A DNA stretch of 64,000 bases from a virus. How positions within the stretch are numbered: position 1 is the stretch's first letter; each line of letters starts with the position of its first letter. The stretch is from IMG/VR virus record IMGVR_UViG_3300042991_001118, positions 52,167 to 116,166 of that record; one strand, 5' to 3'. A program made the position numbers and the translations under genes. Below, in pieces: positions 42,762 to 51,604 of this stretch. The notes beneath the pieces are model-generated. The model was not told the origin of the DNA and searched no databases. It worked only from the letters and a program-made list of their open reading frames with translations.

Positions 42762-43463
42762 CTATTCTGGTTCAGTTTCCGCTTTAAAAATCGTCTCTTC
42801 TGAGACTTTATCGATAAATTCGCATACTATCCCATGCGCGACTGGTACGGAATAGTATTGATGTGGAATCCATCCAAATAGAGTAAATGTGAAGGTTAGC
42901 CTGATTTCTGATTGTCTAAGTCCGCTATCCTCTAACGAGGAATTATCTACTAGACTATCTTCCTGTAAGAGTAAATCTTGATATCCTAAGATTTTAGCAA
43001 AAGAAAAAACATCATTGGGCGGTTGATACCATCTAGAATCTGTAAAATCTACAGGGATACCCGACCATCCGTCAACAAATAATCTTCTGAGTTGGAATTC
43101 AATAATCCCAGATTGCGTTAAATCTTTGCAATAAATATTGACTTCGCATTTTGATTTTACATACGATGGACTCCTCATCGCGTATCCAAACGAGGAATTT
43201 TTATTTGGAGTTATCCTATAAATTCCCTGTCCAGATAATTCTTTCGCTTCAACAAATGGGTCTCTCCAGGCCGCCATGAATGGACGTGGTATAGATGCCT
43301 CTCCGGAGGATACGCTGATTTCAACATTCCTTTCACGTTTGTACCACTCTCTGATTTGCGCATAGGCACGATCGCCTCCAGACCAGACACATGGTACGGC
43401 CTTCCCGTTCCATTTTATCTGTTGCATAAACCTCAAGATTGCATCGTTATATATTTCCATCAT
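42762..43463 (-). CDS. Tail completion/terminator-like protein
   Basis: A 233-aa protein with a helical start (DAILRFMQQIKWNGK), a beta-rich body and terminal FTFTLFGWIPHQYYSVPVAHG. It lies directly upstream of the sheath, where tail terminator proteins are found. The identity is by position and size, so it is moderate at best. Confidence 0.45.
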   Translation of the reverse strand: MMEIYNDAILRFMQQIKWNGKAVPCVWSGGDRAYAQIREWYKRERNVEISVSSGEASIPRPFMAAWRDPFVEAKELSGQGIYRITPNKNSSFGYAMRSPSYVKSKCEVNIYCKDLTQSGIIEFQLRRLFVDGWSGIPVDFTDSRWYQPPNDVFSFAKILGYQDLLLQEDSLVDNSSLEDSGLRQSEIRLTFTFTLFGWIPHQYYSVPVAHGIVCEFIDKVSEETIFKAETEPE

Positions 43464-43479
43464 GGCCTATATTCCAGTC

Positions 43480-44679
43480 CTATTCTTCGATATAGAAAAC
43501 AGCATAGAGATCAATTGTGATATTTTCATTTCCTGCCGTAGTCGCCCACGTTGCAGATGTGTCAATCATCGCGCCTAATTTTTGTCCAGAACCGAATACA
43601 GGCGTTCCACTATAATGACTAATAGGTATCGAATTTATTTGTTCAGAAGGAGCTATAGAATCAAGCTGTATCTGCAATTCTGTATCAGTAGATGCAACCC
43701 CCTCAAAAGACGGCTTCGCCGTAAGGATACCAGCCGACCTAGGAGAAGATGATTGGACTGCTATTCCAACGATGAATCCGGCTAGTGGCATAACGATTGA
43801 TTGTCTTGAACCACTTTCGGAATGAACTGGAGCATCGACTTGGCTTTGGCCTGCGCCATTCCATTTCACGAAGGTGTATCTTATCGGAACAGTAATTTTG
43901 TCCGCTAAAGACAAAACAGGGTTGGTAGAATTTAAAGCATATTGAGAATGCTCTATAGCGTCAAAATCATTCTGTACCAAGTGGTAATATCCAGACGATG
44001 GGTCTCCACCATCTAGTCCAGACAACCCATTATGGTTCGCACCACTGCTCCACAGTACAATTTCGGATCCATTATAGGTATAGTGATTGCTGTCAGATTC
44101 TAGTAAAAATGCTGCTCCTGCCGTTAGGGTAATCGCGACAACAGATGTCCCGTTGTACTGGTATATCTTATTATCATGAGCATACGCACCACTATCTCCA
44201 GAAGTATCACTTCCATCAGACATGAAAACATAGCGTTCCCCAGTTGGGATGTCTGTTGCTGCACCCCACGCGCCAGAAGCTGATATGTAGATTTTCTTGT
44301 CAAAAGTATTTAGGCATATCTCGCCATCAACTGTAGGAGTTCCAGTTGGAGCACCAGTCGTGCTTTTTACATACTGAATTGGGAACTGCACTGAATTTTG
44401 CCAATCAAGACCATTGATATTGTCTTGTAAATACTGGACAGTTGCGAACCGATCTGTATTGCTTGGAGTATAACCTGTAGGTCCAAAGGCCGCAGCTTTT
44501 TGATCTGCTGTGAGCATCCTTGTGTCTGTTGTTGTAACAAATGCGTTCAACGCACCAGGTGTTCCATAAGAACCAGCCAATGCAGCCTTTTCTCCAGACG
44601 ATGGCACCAACGTTGGGTCAATCACGACATCGGGAGTCATCGTTCCATTTAAAACGCGAAAAATCTTTTCGTTCGCCAT
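43480..44679 (-). CDS. Fibre or head decoration protein
   Basis: A 399-aa protein with an N-terminal attachment part that shares ALAGSYGTPGALNAFVTTTDTR with the fibre gene near 26 kb, a central Ser/Gly/Asp-rich region (GEICLNTFDKKIYISASGAWG) and a C-terminal beta-sandwich. The C-terminal PLAGFIVGIAVQSSSPRSAGILTAKPSF also resembles the next downstream gene. Likely a capsid or tail fibre bearing an exchangeable tip. Confidence 0.6.
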   Translation of the reverse strand: MANEKIFRVLNGTMTPDVVIDPTLVPSSGEKAALAGSYGTPGALNAFVTTTDTRMLTADQKAAAFGPTGYTPSNTDRFATVQYLQDNINGLDWQNSVQFPIQYVKSTTGAPTGTPTVDGEICLNTFDKKIYISASGAWGAATDIPTGERYVFMSDGSDTSGDSGAYAHDNKIYQYNGTSVVAITLTAGAAFLLESDSNHYTYNGSEIVLWSSGANHNGLSGLDGGDPSSGYYHLVQNDFDAIEHSQYALNSTNPVLSLADKITVPIRYTFVKWNGAGQSQVDAPVHSESGSRQSIVMPLAGFIVGIAVQSSSPRSAGILTAKPSFEGVASTDTELQIQLDSIAPSEQINSIPISHYSGTPVFGSGQKLGAMIDTSATWATTAGNENITIDLYAVFYIEE

Positions 44680-44689
44680 GAATTTTCCT

Positions 44690-45250
44690 TTATGTTTTGA
44701 TAGTTAAATTTACCGTGATATTCGATTCTTGCGGTTCTGAAACAGGATCGCCAGTTAAAGAAACCTCAAGAAACGAACCCAAAACAAAACTATGTGTTAC
44801 CGTTGCTTCAAAAAAGCTCCGTGATGGATTTCCAGAATTTAAAATCAGTTCCATTTCAGGAATAACCACCCCGTTTATTGAAGGGGATGCCTTAACGAAA
44901 CCAGCAGTAATTGGATTAGAGGACAAGATTTCAATAGATGATAATTTTCCAGAAGAAGGCGGATAAATTTTTGTGTCATTTCCTAATGCGTCATAACATA
45001 CAACAATAGGACTTCTTGTGTTAAAAAGCCAATATTTGAAAGTAAAAATACACAGGCCATTTGAACTGCCGCCTCCGCCATTTGACAACACAACAAATCC
45101 AGATTCAAGTCCAGCGACAACACCAATTCCAGGCACAAAAAAAATTCTGCCTATTTGCTCTGGTCCAAAAGTTGGAATTATAGAAACGTGTTCTAATTTA
45201 AAATTCCAAGCCTGGAATAATTGATAATTTTCATTTCCTGTGTGTTTCAT
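44690..45250 (-). CDS. Structural protein, paralog of preceding tip
   Basis: A 186-aa beta-rich protein. The last 100 residues repeat the pattern of the upstream 399-aa protein's tip: LSSIEILSSNPITAGFVKASPSINGV, then ELILNSGNP and ITVNLTIKT. Gly-rich turn NGGGGSSNG in the middle. No N-terminal fibre shaft. A second copy of the same tip fold, possibly a distinct surface decoration. Confidence 0.55.
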   Translation of the reverse strand: MKHTGNENYQLFQAWNFKLEHVSIIPTFGPEQIGRIFFVPGIGVVAGLESGFVVLSNGGGGSSNGLCIFTFKYWLFNTRSPIVVCYDALGNDTKIYPPSSGKLSSIEILSSNPITAGFVKASPSINGVVIPEMELILNSGNPSRSFFEATVTHSFVLGSFLEVSLTGDPVSEPQESNITVNLTIKT

Positions 45251-45260
45251 GCTGTGCCTT

Positions 45261-45464
45261 TTAGCTTATTGGAGTTTCTTGAAATTTCTGGATTCCAGAA
45301 TTCCAATACGCATCTTTTTCTTCAATGGAATATCCTATATTTTCGACAGTGGATATGATTTCCTCTGTGTCCGGGAGAAAACTCCCATCATTTGTAAAAT
45401 CACAATATCCATATCTGAGTACTTTTTTAGTCAATTTATCTAATACAAATGATTGCTCTATCAT
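45261..45464 (-). CDS. Hypothetical small protein
   Basis: A 67-aa acidic protein (MIEQSFVLDKLTKKVLRYG) with no family. The start overlaps the previous stop (ATGA). Situated between fibre genes; it may be a tail-fibre chaperone because of size and acidic nature, but nothing else supports that. Confidence 0.5.
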   Translation of the reverse strand: MIEQSFVLDKLTKKVLRYGYCDFTNDGSFLPDTEEIISTVENIGYSIEEKDAYWNSGIQKFQETPIS

Positions 45465-45682
45465 TTTATATCTTTGCTATGGTTTTCCCTGCTCCAGGAA
45501 TCCAAAATTCTATATTGCAAATCCAACATATGGTGATCGTTGTACACGTTAATTTGAGAATCAAATTTCGCGATTTCTCCACTTCGATAAATCGCTGCGG
45601 AAAAAATAAAATCTACACCAGCTTCCCTTAATTCCTGTAACATAGATAGAGATTCTTTTAAAATTTCTTCTTTCTCTTTCAT
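45461..45682 (-). CDS. Hypothetical small protein
   Basis: A 73-aa helical protein (KEKEEILKESLSMLQELREAG) with a polar end. It lies directly after the 249-aa structural protein gene and is coupled to the next by ATGA overlap. May be a chaperone for a neighbour. No motif recognised. Confidence 0.5.
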   Translation of the reverse strand: MKEKEEILKESLSMLQELREAGVDFIFSAAIYRSGEIAKFDSQINVYNDHHMLDLQYRILDSWSRENHSKDIK

Positions 45683-45685
45683 AAT

Positions 45686-46435
45686 TTACTCCACATATCC
45701 CAAAACATCGACATATGATGCCCCGCCACCACCACCACTTGTCATTCTATAATCAATACTAGCAGATGATATTATTGGAAAACAAAGCATATTACATGCA
45801 TTAACTTCAACTCTGTTATATACATTTACATTAGAATCCGTTGGTCTAAAATATCCGATCTTCCTTGTGCATCTTATTTGTACAAATATTTTCTTTGCGG
45901 TAACTGGTACCAATGTTGAGCAATCTATCGTTGTATATATAGTCGCAGAACCGCCCGCAAGTACCCTTAGAACAGTATCGCTCTCATTTATCCAAACATA
46001 TTCTAAATTTTGTTGGTTCCGTCCAGAAAAAAAATTGTAAAAATGTCCCGAAAGATTATTTCTAACTATGCCCACACGCCTTTTCTTTGTAAATCCAGAT
46101 GGTAAAGTTGGAGTGGTATCGCTAATTGAAAAAACACCTGCAATTTCTTTCGTAGTCGGGTTGTATATCACGAAAACATAATACCATGTAGAGACTGCCT
46201 CAGAACCTGAATCCAATCCATTTTTACCGGAAACGGATATGTCCATGGATATCTGCGACGTTATAGATAAATTGGTATACTCCTCATCATCCAAAACTAT
46301 ATGCCCCGTATCAATTTTAATGGAGGAATTAGAAATCCAAATTAAACGACAATTATAAATATATCCAGGAGGATATGATGGATCGAATTCTTCATACCCA
46401 ACGGCATGTATAGCTATCGGTAATCTCTTTCCCAT
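45686..46435 (-). CDS. Structural or fibre protein
   Basis: A 249-aa beta-rich protein with strand-turn repeats (CRLIWISNSSIKIDTGHIVLDD, YYVFVIYNPTTKEIAGVFS) and a Gly-rich end (TSGGGGGASYVDVLG). The NPTTKEIAGVFS region resembles fibre-type domains. Located in the cluster of head or fibre genes; function not determined. Confidence 0.5.
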   Translation of the reverse strand: MGKRLPIAIHAVGYEEFDPSYPPGYIYNCRLIWISNSSIKIDTGHIVLDDEEYTNLSITSQISMDISVSGKNGLDSGSEAVSTWYYVFVIYNPTTKEIAGVFSISDTTPTLPSGFTKKRRVGIVRNNLSGHFYNFFSGRNQQNLEYVWINESDTVLRVLAGGSATIYTTIDCSTLVPVTAKKIFVQIRCTRKIGYFRPTDSNVNVYNRVEVNACNMLCFPIISSASIDYRMTSGGGGGASYVDVLGYVE

Positions 46436-46438
46436 TTA

Positions 46439-46885
46439 CTATCCTCTTTTTATCGGAGTTCCTGGTGTTATAAGCAATTCTGTAGCCGTCAATGCTTTTC
46501 CAATAGACTGGACCACTGAACCAACACCAGAAGGAATACTTGTCGAAATAGCACCAGCCGTTACGCTACTTACAAAGTATACAGCAGCAGGTGTTAATCC
46601 TGTAAATCCAGAAAGGACATTAGTAAGCTGGACAGATATCGTTTCACCAGCAGCAGTTGCTGCCTGTATTGCCACTCCAATCGCCGACATGGTTCCTTCT
46701 GCATCAGCACGTGCTTTATATGCCCTGCTATCCGATGATTTAATATAAACTACATCATTTATCGCTAATGCCTCTCCTGCGATAATAGAGATTATATTTG
46801 GCGATGCATCATAAATATAATCAGTTGACTGCAATTCTTCTAATAGCCCATTCGATCCTAAAACAATTGGTTTTTTTAAAGCCAT
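46439..46885 (-). CDS. Capsid decoration-like protein
   Basis: A 148-aa protein with the DUF2190-like pattern found in phage capsid cement and head-fibre proteins: AGEALAINDVVYIKSSDSRAY, IGVAIQAATAAGETISVQL, GLTPAAVYFVSSVTAGAIS and a hydrophobic end. Probably a trimeric surface decoration. In a cluster with other fibre genes. Confidence 0.6.
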   Translation of the reverse strand: MALKKPIVLGSNGLLEELQSTDYIYDASPNIISIIAGEALAINDVVYIKSSDSRAYKARADAEGTMSAIGVAIQAATAAGETISVQLTNVLSGFTGLTPAAVYFVSSVTAGAISTSIPSGVGSVVQSIGKALTATELLITPGTPIKRG

Positions 46886-46886
46886 T

Positions 46887-47399
46887 TTACGCTCTCTTTA
46901 TGTAAATATCTAAATCAACTAAAATCTTAGTAGAAGTCAAAACATAACCAAGTTTTTGTAAATAACCAGATGTTGGAAATGGTGTCCCGAAAGCCCCGTT
47001 CCGTAAAACAAATAAAATTGCCCTTGGACTCAATGCCCATTCTGAATTTTCAAGAGTTCCAGAAAGCAATACTGGCCCTCGATTAAATGGTTCTATGTGT
47101 TGCATCGATATGCCATATGCAGGCATTGTAGATGCATCCAGACAATCACACAATTGCAAAACACCACTTCCAGACATGGAAACAACTGCCCCTTTAGGAA
47201 TTGGATAACTTGGTGCCAATTCTCTAGAAATTACATTTTGATTTACCTCTCCATGCGACAAAACTTTGATTACGCCTTCTTCTATATCTCTTAACGTCGC
47301 GATAGGATTAAATTTGCTTGGATCGTTAGCGTAATCAATCCCTTCCTTTTGTCTAGGAGAAATAAACACATTCGTCAAATTCTGTTGAACTTGTACCAT
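46887..47399 (-). CDS. Structural protein, decoration-like
   Basis: A 170-aa protein from the ATG at 47397-47399 (MVQVQQNLTNVF); the longer frame overlaps the gene upstream. The body has AVVSMSGSGVLQLCDCLD and AILFVLRNGAFGTPFP, similar in strand pattern to the downstream decoration-like gene. No membrane segment. Probably a capsid or fibre part. Confidence 0.5.
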   Translation of the reverse strand: MVQVQQNLTNVFISPRQKEGIDYANDPSKFNPIATLRDIEEGVIKVLSHGEVNQNVISRELAPSYPIPKGAVVSMSGSGVLQLCDCLDASTMPAYGISMQHIEPFNRGPVLLSGTLENSEWALSPRAILFVLRNGAFGTPFPTSGYLQKLGYVLTSTKILVDLDIYIKRA

Positions 47400-47400
47400 G

Positions 47401-48144
47401 CTACACCAACTTTGAAATCTCTTCTGTAAGTTTTTTTGAACCCAAATAATTTCCAAACTTAGACAGCACATCAGTCAACGTTGCTAAAAGTGGTCGCCAG
47501 TGAGGACGCGCTGGCAGTTTTATCCTAGTTCTCGTAAGGGTACCATCTAGATTTTTATGAACAATTGAGTAAGATGAAGTCCCAAACTCATGTATTTTCG
47601 CTAGTTTATTATACGTTATACTTGTGTTTGGTACTAATTTCCTCGGAACCGTTATGGTATAAAAAATATCCTTAGTATTTGCTGTAACTTTCCTTTTCAC
47701 GCAAATGCTTTCGATGTACCGCCCCGTGGCTATCAAAATCCTGGTGTCTAATCCAGCCTTTGCTTTGCGTTCCAAATATTTTTTATTGAGTTCCTTCAAG
47801 ATAAATGGGGATCGAGATTGCAATGGGACTTTAGACTCTCGAAATAAAACAATCTTTTTCCCAGTACCTTCTTTAGAAGACTCATTCAATTTTTGGAATT
47901 CTGGATCGGCATTGTTTTTATTCAAAGCTTCCTGCCGATAAATAAAAACTCGTTCAGGCTTCGGAACTGACGACAATAATTTGTCTACCAGATAGTCTTT
48001 CCCTGCATACGCTAAAGCCCTGATTTGTTCTGTTGAACCCCTGATATAACTGTCTTTTAAAGCAGAAAAAAAATTATTCACAGACTTAACTTTATATGTC
48101 TTCCCTGCGATTTTTAATGTACACAAAACCGTTACAGAACCCAT
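47401..48144 (-). CDS. Neck protein, HK97 gp10-like
   Basis: A 247-aa protein. The C-terminal ARPHWRPLLATL and LAKIHEFGTSSY match the conserved 'HEFGT...RPHWRP' signature of tail completion or gpG/HK97 gp10 neck proteins, which join tail to head. The N-terminal half is basic and helical. Located between head-completion genes and fibre genes. Confidence 0.7.
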   Translation of the reverse strand: MGSVTVLCTLKIAGKTYKVKSVNNFFSALKDSYIRGSTEQIRALAYAGKDYLVDKLLSSVPKPERVFIYRQEALNKNNADPEFQKLNESSKEGTGKKIVLFRESKVPLQSRSPFILKELNKKYLERKAKAGLDTRILIATGRYIESICVKRKVTANTKDIFYTITVPRKLVPNTSITYNKLAKIHEFGTSSYSIVHKNLDGTLTRTRIKLPARPHWRPLLATLTDVLSKFGNYLGSKKLTEEISKLV

Positions 48145-48710
48145 AAAGGATGCTCCCCTTTAATCGGGTATTCCATCGGAGATAATGGTGTCCCGGTACC
48201 AACAGAATCCACTCTTAATTGGGTTGCATCGCCTTTCCATGTAACATATCTCTCGACAGGCGCGTAATATCTATCTGGGGCTAATTCGTGAATTTCATAA
48301 AGCGTATTGTTCCATTGATAAATATCCCCAGGGATTGGAAGATAGAATGAAAAATCTAATTTGGCATCATGCATTTTAAAAACTTCGCCTAGCCGAATAC
48401 ACTCTCCCAGGTCTATTCTGATTGAATGCTCAATCACGTCCTCAACACCTGATTTCTCTAATGGCTTTTTTGCACTTCCAACGTCTAATGCCAAATAAAT
48501 CGCGATAGGAGAAGAGTATTTTCTCTTAGAATATCCACTGCTTCTAAAAACAGACTCTTGCCCACTCTTTTCTATTTCAAATCTCCAAAACCAGATAGGC
48601 AACATTCTTCTCGCAGACATAATTTGAGTTCGGACTACATGCTCAAACATATGATCTGCTCGATACGCCCACATTCCATGTATATTTAAAATAGAAGAAA
48701 GTGTTTTCAC
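48132..48710 (-). CDS. Putative neck or stopper protein
   Basis: A 192-aa protein. GDIYQWNNTLYEIHELAPDRYY and YAPVERYVTWKGDATQLRV have the beta-barrel rhythm of head-tail stopper proteins, and size and position between neck and head completion genes agree. Assignment is mostly by order. It overlaps the gene upstream by 4 bases. Confidence 0.45.
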   Translation of the reverse strand: MKTLSSILNIHGMWAYRADHMFEHVVRTQIMSARRMLPIWFWRFEIEKSGQESVFRSSGYSKRKYSSPIAIYLALDVGSAKKPLEKSGVEDVIEHSIRIDLGECIRLGEVFKMHDAKLDFSFYLPIPGDIYQWNNTLYEIHELAPDRYYAPVERYVTWKGDATQLRVDSVGTGTPLSPMEYPIKGEHPLWVL

Positions 48711-48922
48711 GTCTTGAATCCTTCAAAAAGGTCGATCCAATACTGACATCTTTGATGGTGAATCGGCAAAAGTTTTTCTTTCAATTCCTGGGCATTTTGC
48801 AATAATCTTGGATTTTGTGTCGCTAAAACCTTGGGGATAATATTTTCGCTTTCGCCTTCGTGAAGAATAATTTTAGTAACCCAGGAGTAAAAAGATCTAG
48901 CCAATGCAAGTTGATTTGCCAT
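48707..48922 (-). CDS. Hypothetical small protein
   Basis: A 71-aa helical protein (LARSFYSWVTKIILHEG, LQNAQELKEKLLPIHHQ). Located between two head completion genes; may be a connector subunit or chaperone. Unrecognised family. Confidence 0.5.
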   Translation of the reverse strand: MANQLALARSFYSWVTKIILHEGESENIIPKVLATQNPRLLQNAQELKEKLLPIHHQRCQYWIDLFEGFKT

Positions 48923-48930
48923 ATGAACCT

Positions 48931-49662
48931 CTAAAAAATAGGCTTTGGCGGCATATGCCGCAAATTCTTATCTAGTTTTTTTTCTATCTCTTCAATGGCC
49001 TTTTCGCCCTCATTTTGGAGTTCATTACCATCTAAAGAAACATCACCACCAGCCGTGGGAATTGCTCCAAATTTTCTCAATTTCCTACCTAATGGCCTTT
49101 TAGCATACCCGACGGCACACTCCAAAAAATCAATTTCTAGAGAAAATGGAATATTTTCAATCGTCATTGGGGTTAAAAATAAGGCCGTCGCTAAAACCCC
49201 ACCAACATTGGCACAATTCGTGATAAATAGAGTCCTGGTCTTCTCATCCCAATGCCAGGTAGGCTGTATGCCGAGAAACGAGCTATACCTATCGTCAGCT
49301 TGTAATCTCTGGAAAACACGGCGTGGTTCACGAATACCCCAATACTGATCTGGCAGAGGATGATGGAATGGACGATAAAAATGATTGTGATGATTCTGAA
49401 ATTTTACATCCACCACACGTGTTCCCTGTTCCTCCATGGAGCAATCAAGTCTTAAATCCTGCGTTAAATGTCCGAGAGGTTTCCATCGCCATTCCGGATG
49501 GTATTTGTTAAATAGTGATAGAGCACACGCGATTGCATGATCTATATCTTTTTCAGACAATTCCTCGTTCCACGCAAATCCTCCGAGTGACATGACTATT
49601 TTCTCACGCCATTCTGAGAGCGTTTTTGATCTTGCACTTGTTGGTGGTGGAGTATTGTTCAT
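48931..49662 (-). CDS. Head completion protein, neck-like
   Basis: A 243-aa protein with an N-terminal helix pair SLGGFAWNEELSEKDIDHAIACALSLFNKYHPEW, the pattern of T4 gp13/gp14 and head-tail adaptor proteins ('ID.AI..AL..Y..Y'). The central part has paired strands and VFLTPMTIENIPFSLE; the C-terminal 50 residues are helical. It sits between a capsid-neighbour gene and small connector genes. Confidence 0.6.
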   Translation of the reverse strand: MNNTPPPTSARSKTLSEWREKIVMSLGGFAWNEELSEKDIDHAIACALSLFNKYHPEWRWKPLGHLTQDLRLDCSMEEQGTRVVDVKFQNHHNHFYRPFHHPLPDQYWGIREPRRVFQRLQADDRYSSFLGIQPTWHWDEKTRTLFITNCANVGGVLATALFLTPMTIENIPFSLEIDFLECAVGYAKRPLGRKLRKFGAIPTAGGDVSLDGNELQNEGEKAIEEIEKKLDKNLRHMPPKPIF

Positions 49663-49665
49663 GGC

Positions 49666-50070
49666 TTACTTCTTCTTCTTTACGATTTCTTCGCCAGACT
49701 TTTTCAAAGCCCATGCTTCTTTAATCCATTGTTCAGGCTTTATTCCATGCCTTTCTTGCCTGACCTCTTCCATTTCAATCAAAGTTTTTGCGGAGCATTT
49801 GCAACAAAGTTGTAATCGTGGAATTTTATGCACAATGACTAAATCGACGAAGTTTTTCCCACGTAGTCTATCGCCCTTCAACATCCGTACCGTAGTATTG
49901 TTGTTCTTACCCGAAGGTAACAGATATGGAGCATCCCCTAAATTTATGACCATATTTTCTGGACATTTTGTCGGGTCTGTCTCATAGGAAACTTCTTCTT
50001 CCTGTGCCTTTTCTGTATCAGCATTCAAAACGATTACATCCTCAGATTCTATTTTTTTTGAACTTACCAT
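49666..50070 (-). CDS. Hypothetical protein downstream of MCP
   Basis: A 134-aa protein with a acidic disordered N-terminus (EDVIVLNADTEKAQEEEVS), central beta-rich part, a CCKC cluster near residue 90 and a basic Lys-rich end. May be a capsid-associated or packaging helper protein. No family assigned. Confidence 0.5.
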   Translation of the reverse strand: MVSSKKIESEDVIVLNADTEKAQEEEVSYETDPTKCPENMVINLGDAPYLLPSGKNNNTTVRMLKGDRLRGKNFVDLVIVHKIPRLQLCCKCSAKTLIEMEEVRQERHGIKPEQWIKEAWALKKSGEEIVKKKK

Positions 50071-50090
50071 TTTACGTCCCTTATTTATAC

Positions 50091-50112
50091 CCCACCCGCA
50101 GCGCGGGTAGGG
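50091..50112 (-). promoter_or_regulatory. Intercistronic hairpin after capsid gene
   Basis: ACCCGC and GCGGGT (50094-50099 and 50103-50108) form a GC-rich stem with a 3-nt loop, extended by three more G-C pairs beyond a bulge. It lies between the major capsid gene stop and the next SD. No U-tract follows in the transcript (GGGGUAUAAAU), so it is more likely an mRNA 3'-end stabiliser or partial terminator that raises capsid protein levels. Confidence 0.45.
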
Positions 50113-50122
50113 CGATAGAAGA

Positions 50123-51568
50123 TTACAAATTGATAACCTGGATTGTCCCCATCATCTCTGCATTCATAACGTGAATGGCATACTCAGTAAGCATTGCAGC
50201 GTCTTTGTGGAATCCCTTTTGATGAACTGGAGATTTGTAAAGCGGAAGATACATTCCAACAGTCGCGGCTGTGTTAAAAATTTCCATCCCTCTAAATGTC
50301 AGGACTGCTGATCCCCCTGGAAAACTAGGATCGGCTATGCAAAGAATATTGTGCTCAGACAAAGTACCAACAATCTTTGGACCAGCCAATGCATCGCTTT
50401 GCCCTGGGGTACCTTCGCCCTGGAATCCTTTGGTGTGTTGGAACAAGAACCAGATATCAGGAGAAAGAACACAAACGTTTGGCCTTACCTTTTGTGTATG
50501 TTGCCAAATCTCATGCTGTAGTCTTCCCAACATTATACCGAACGCGTCAATGTGCTCTCTGTAAGTCAATGCAGGAGGTGTGGCGTTGTCAAAAACAAAA
50601 GAACCACCAGATGCCTTCCGGTACAAATGATTGACTACATGTCTGAACTTCTCAGCCGTGATGATCTTTCCACCAGCATCTAGTATGGTAGGCTCCGCAT
50701 CAATGCCCCAGTCGTTAATCAAATCGACAACCGCTTGATGTGACCACTCTGTCGATATTGCCCTTGGCAATGCCTCTACTTGGACACCACGCAACGCGAT
50801 TCCATACTTAGGATATTCCGTAGCAGCCTCGATATTGTATCCATAATTAGCCTCTACGTTTCCTGTAGTGGCTGCCGCAAATTGCAATGAAACATCACCT
50901 GTGACGTAATTGACAGTGTTCGTTATTCCACCGCCACCTGCTCCAACATCTCCAATCAAGTTTCCATTCCCATCATCCTGTACAACTTGATTTCCATCCG
51001 TGATTTCCACGGAACGTGGAAGGCAAGGTCTATATTCTAATCTGACAACATAATCCGTCGCACCAATCGCACCAATTGGCTCCCCATTGATTTTGTGAGA
51101 TCCAAAATCCTCAGTACCAGCAAAGCCACGGAGCGCATCAAACATGTGCAGCCCAGCAGGTATTCGTCCTTTGGCTTTCTCTGTCTGAATATCTAGGTAG
51201 TGAATTTTTCCACTTCGGCTTTGTAAAGGCTGTTCTGAAATGACTTTATCCGTCAAATCGTCAGCCTGGCTCGTCGTGATTAAAGCAAGTCCAGTCTTTA
51301 CCCATTTTGGGAGATCGGCACGCGATGTTTCGTCTAGGGAAGCCTTTGTTTCTCTGACGAAATTTTCGCAAAGAATTGCCACCTTCGTCATCTTATAGTC
51401 GTTAGAATTTCCGCCCAGTGGAGCCAAGACGTTCATGGGCCTTGTTATTCCTAGCGAATCGTCCGTGAAATTTGAAAAGTGTTCGACAATGTATTTGTTT
51501 GTTGTGATAAATTGATCTTCGGAATACGAAGGTCTAGAGGGTTCTGTTTTCTTAGATTTGATAAGCAT
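50123..51568 (-). CDS. Major capsid protein
   Basis: A 481-aa protein directly downstream of the prohead protease. N-terminal TRPMNVLAPLGG and central YGIALRGVQVEALPRAIS, and C-terminal DAAMLTEYAIHVMNAEMMGTIQVINL fit T4 gp23-type capsid proteins. One INYVTG-type module (about residues 197-245) is inserted in the middle. The length is near that of gp23. SD GGAG precedes the ATG. The HK97-fold call rests on order and general pattern, but I am fairly sure. Confidence 0.8.
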   Translation of the reverse strand: MLIKSKKTEPSRPSYSEDQFITTNKYIVEHFSNFTDDSLGITRPMNVLAPLGGNSNDYKMTKVAILCENFVRETKASLDETSRADLPKWVKTGLALITTSQADDLTDKVISEQPLQSRSGKIHYLDIQTEKAKGRIPAGLHMFDALRGFAGTEDFGSHKINGEPIGAIGATDYVVRLEYRPCLPRSVEITDGNQVVQDDGNGNLIGDVGAGGGGITNTVNYVTGDVSLQFAAATTGNVEANYGYNIEAATEYPKYGIALRGVQVEALPRAISTEWSHQAVVDLINDWGIDAEPTILDAGGKIITAEKFRHVVNHLYRKASGGSFVFDNATPPALTYREHIDAFGIMLGRLQHEIWQHTQKVRPNVCVLSPDIWFLFQHTKGFQGEGTPGQSDALAGPKIVGTLSEHNILCIADPSFPGGSAVLTFRGMEIFNTAATVGMYLPLYKSPVHQKGFHKDAAMLTEYAIHVMNAEMMGTIQVINL

Positions 51569-51604
51569 AATTGCGTCTCCAACGAAATTCTGTCCAGTGA
51601 AAAT

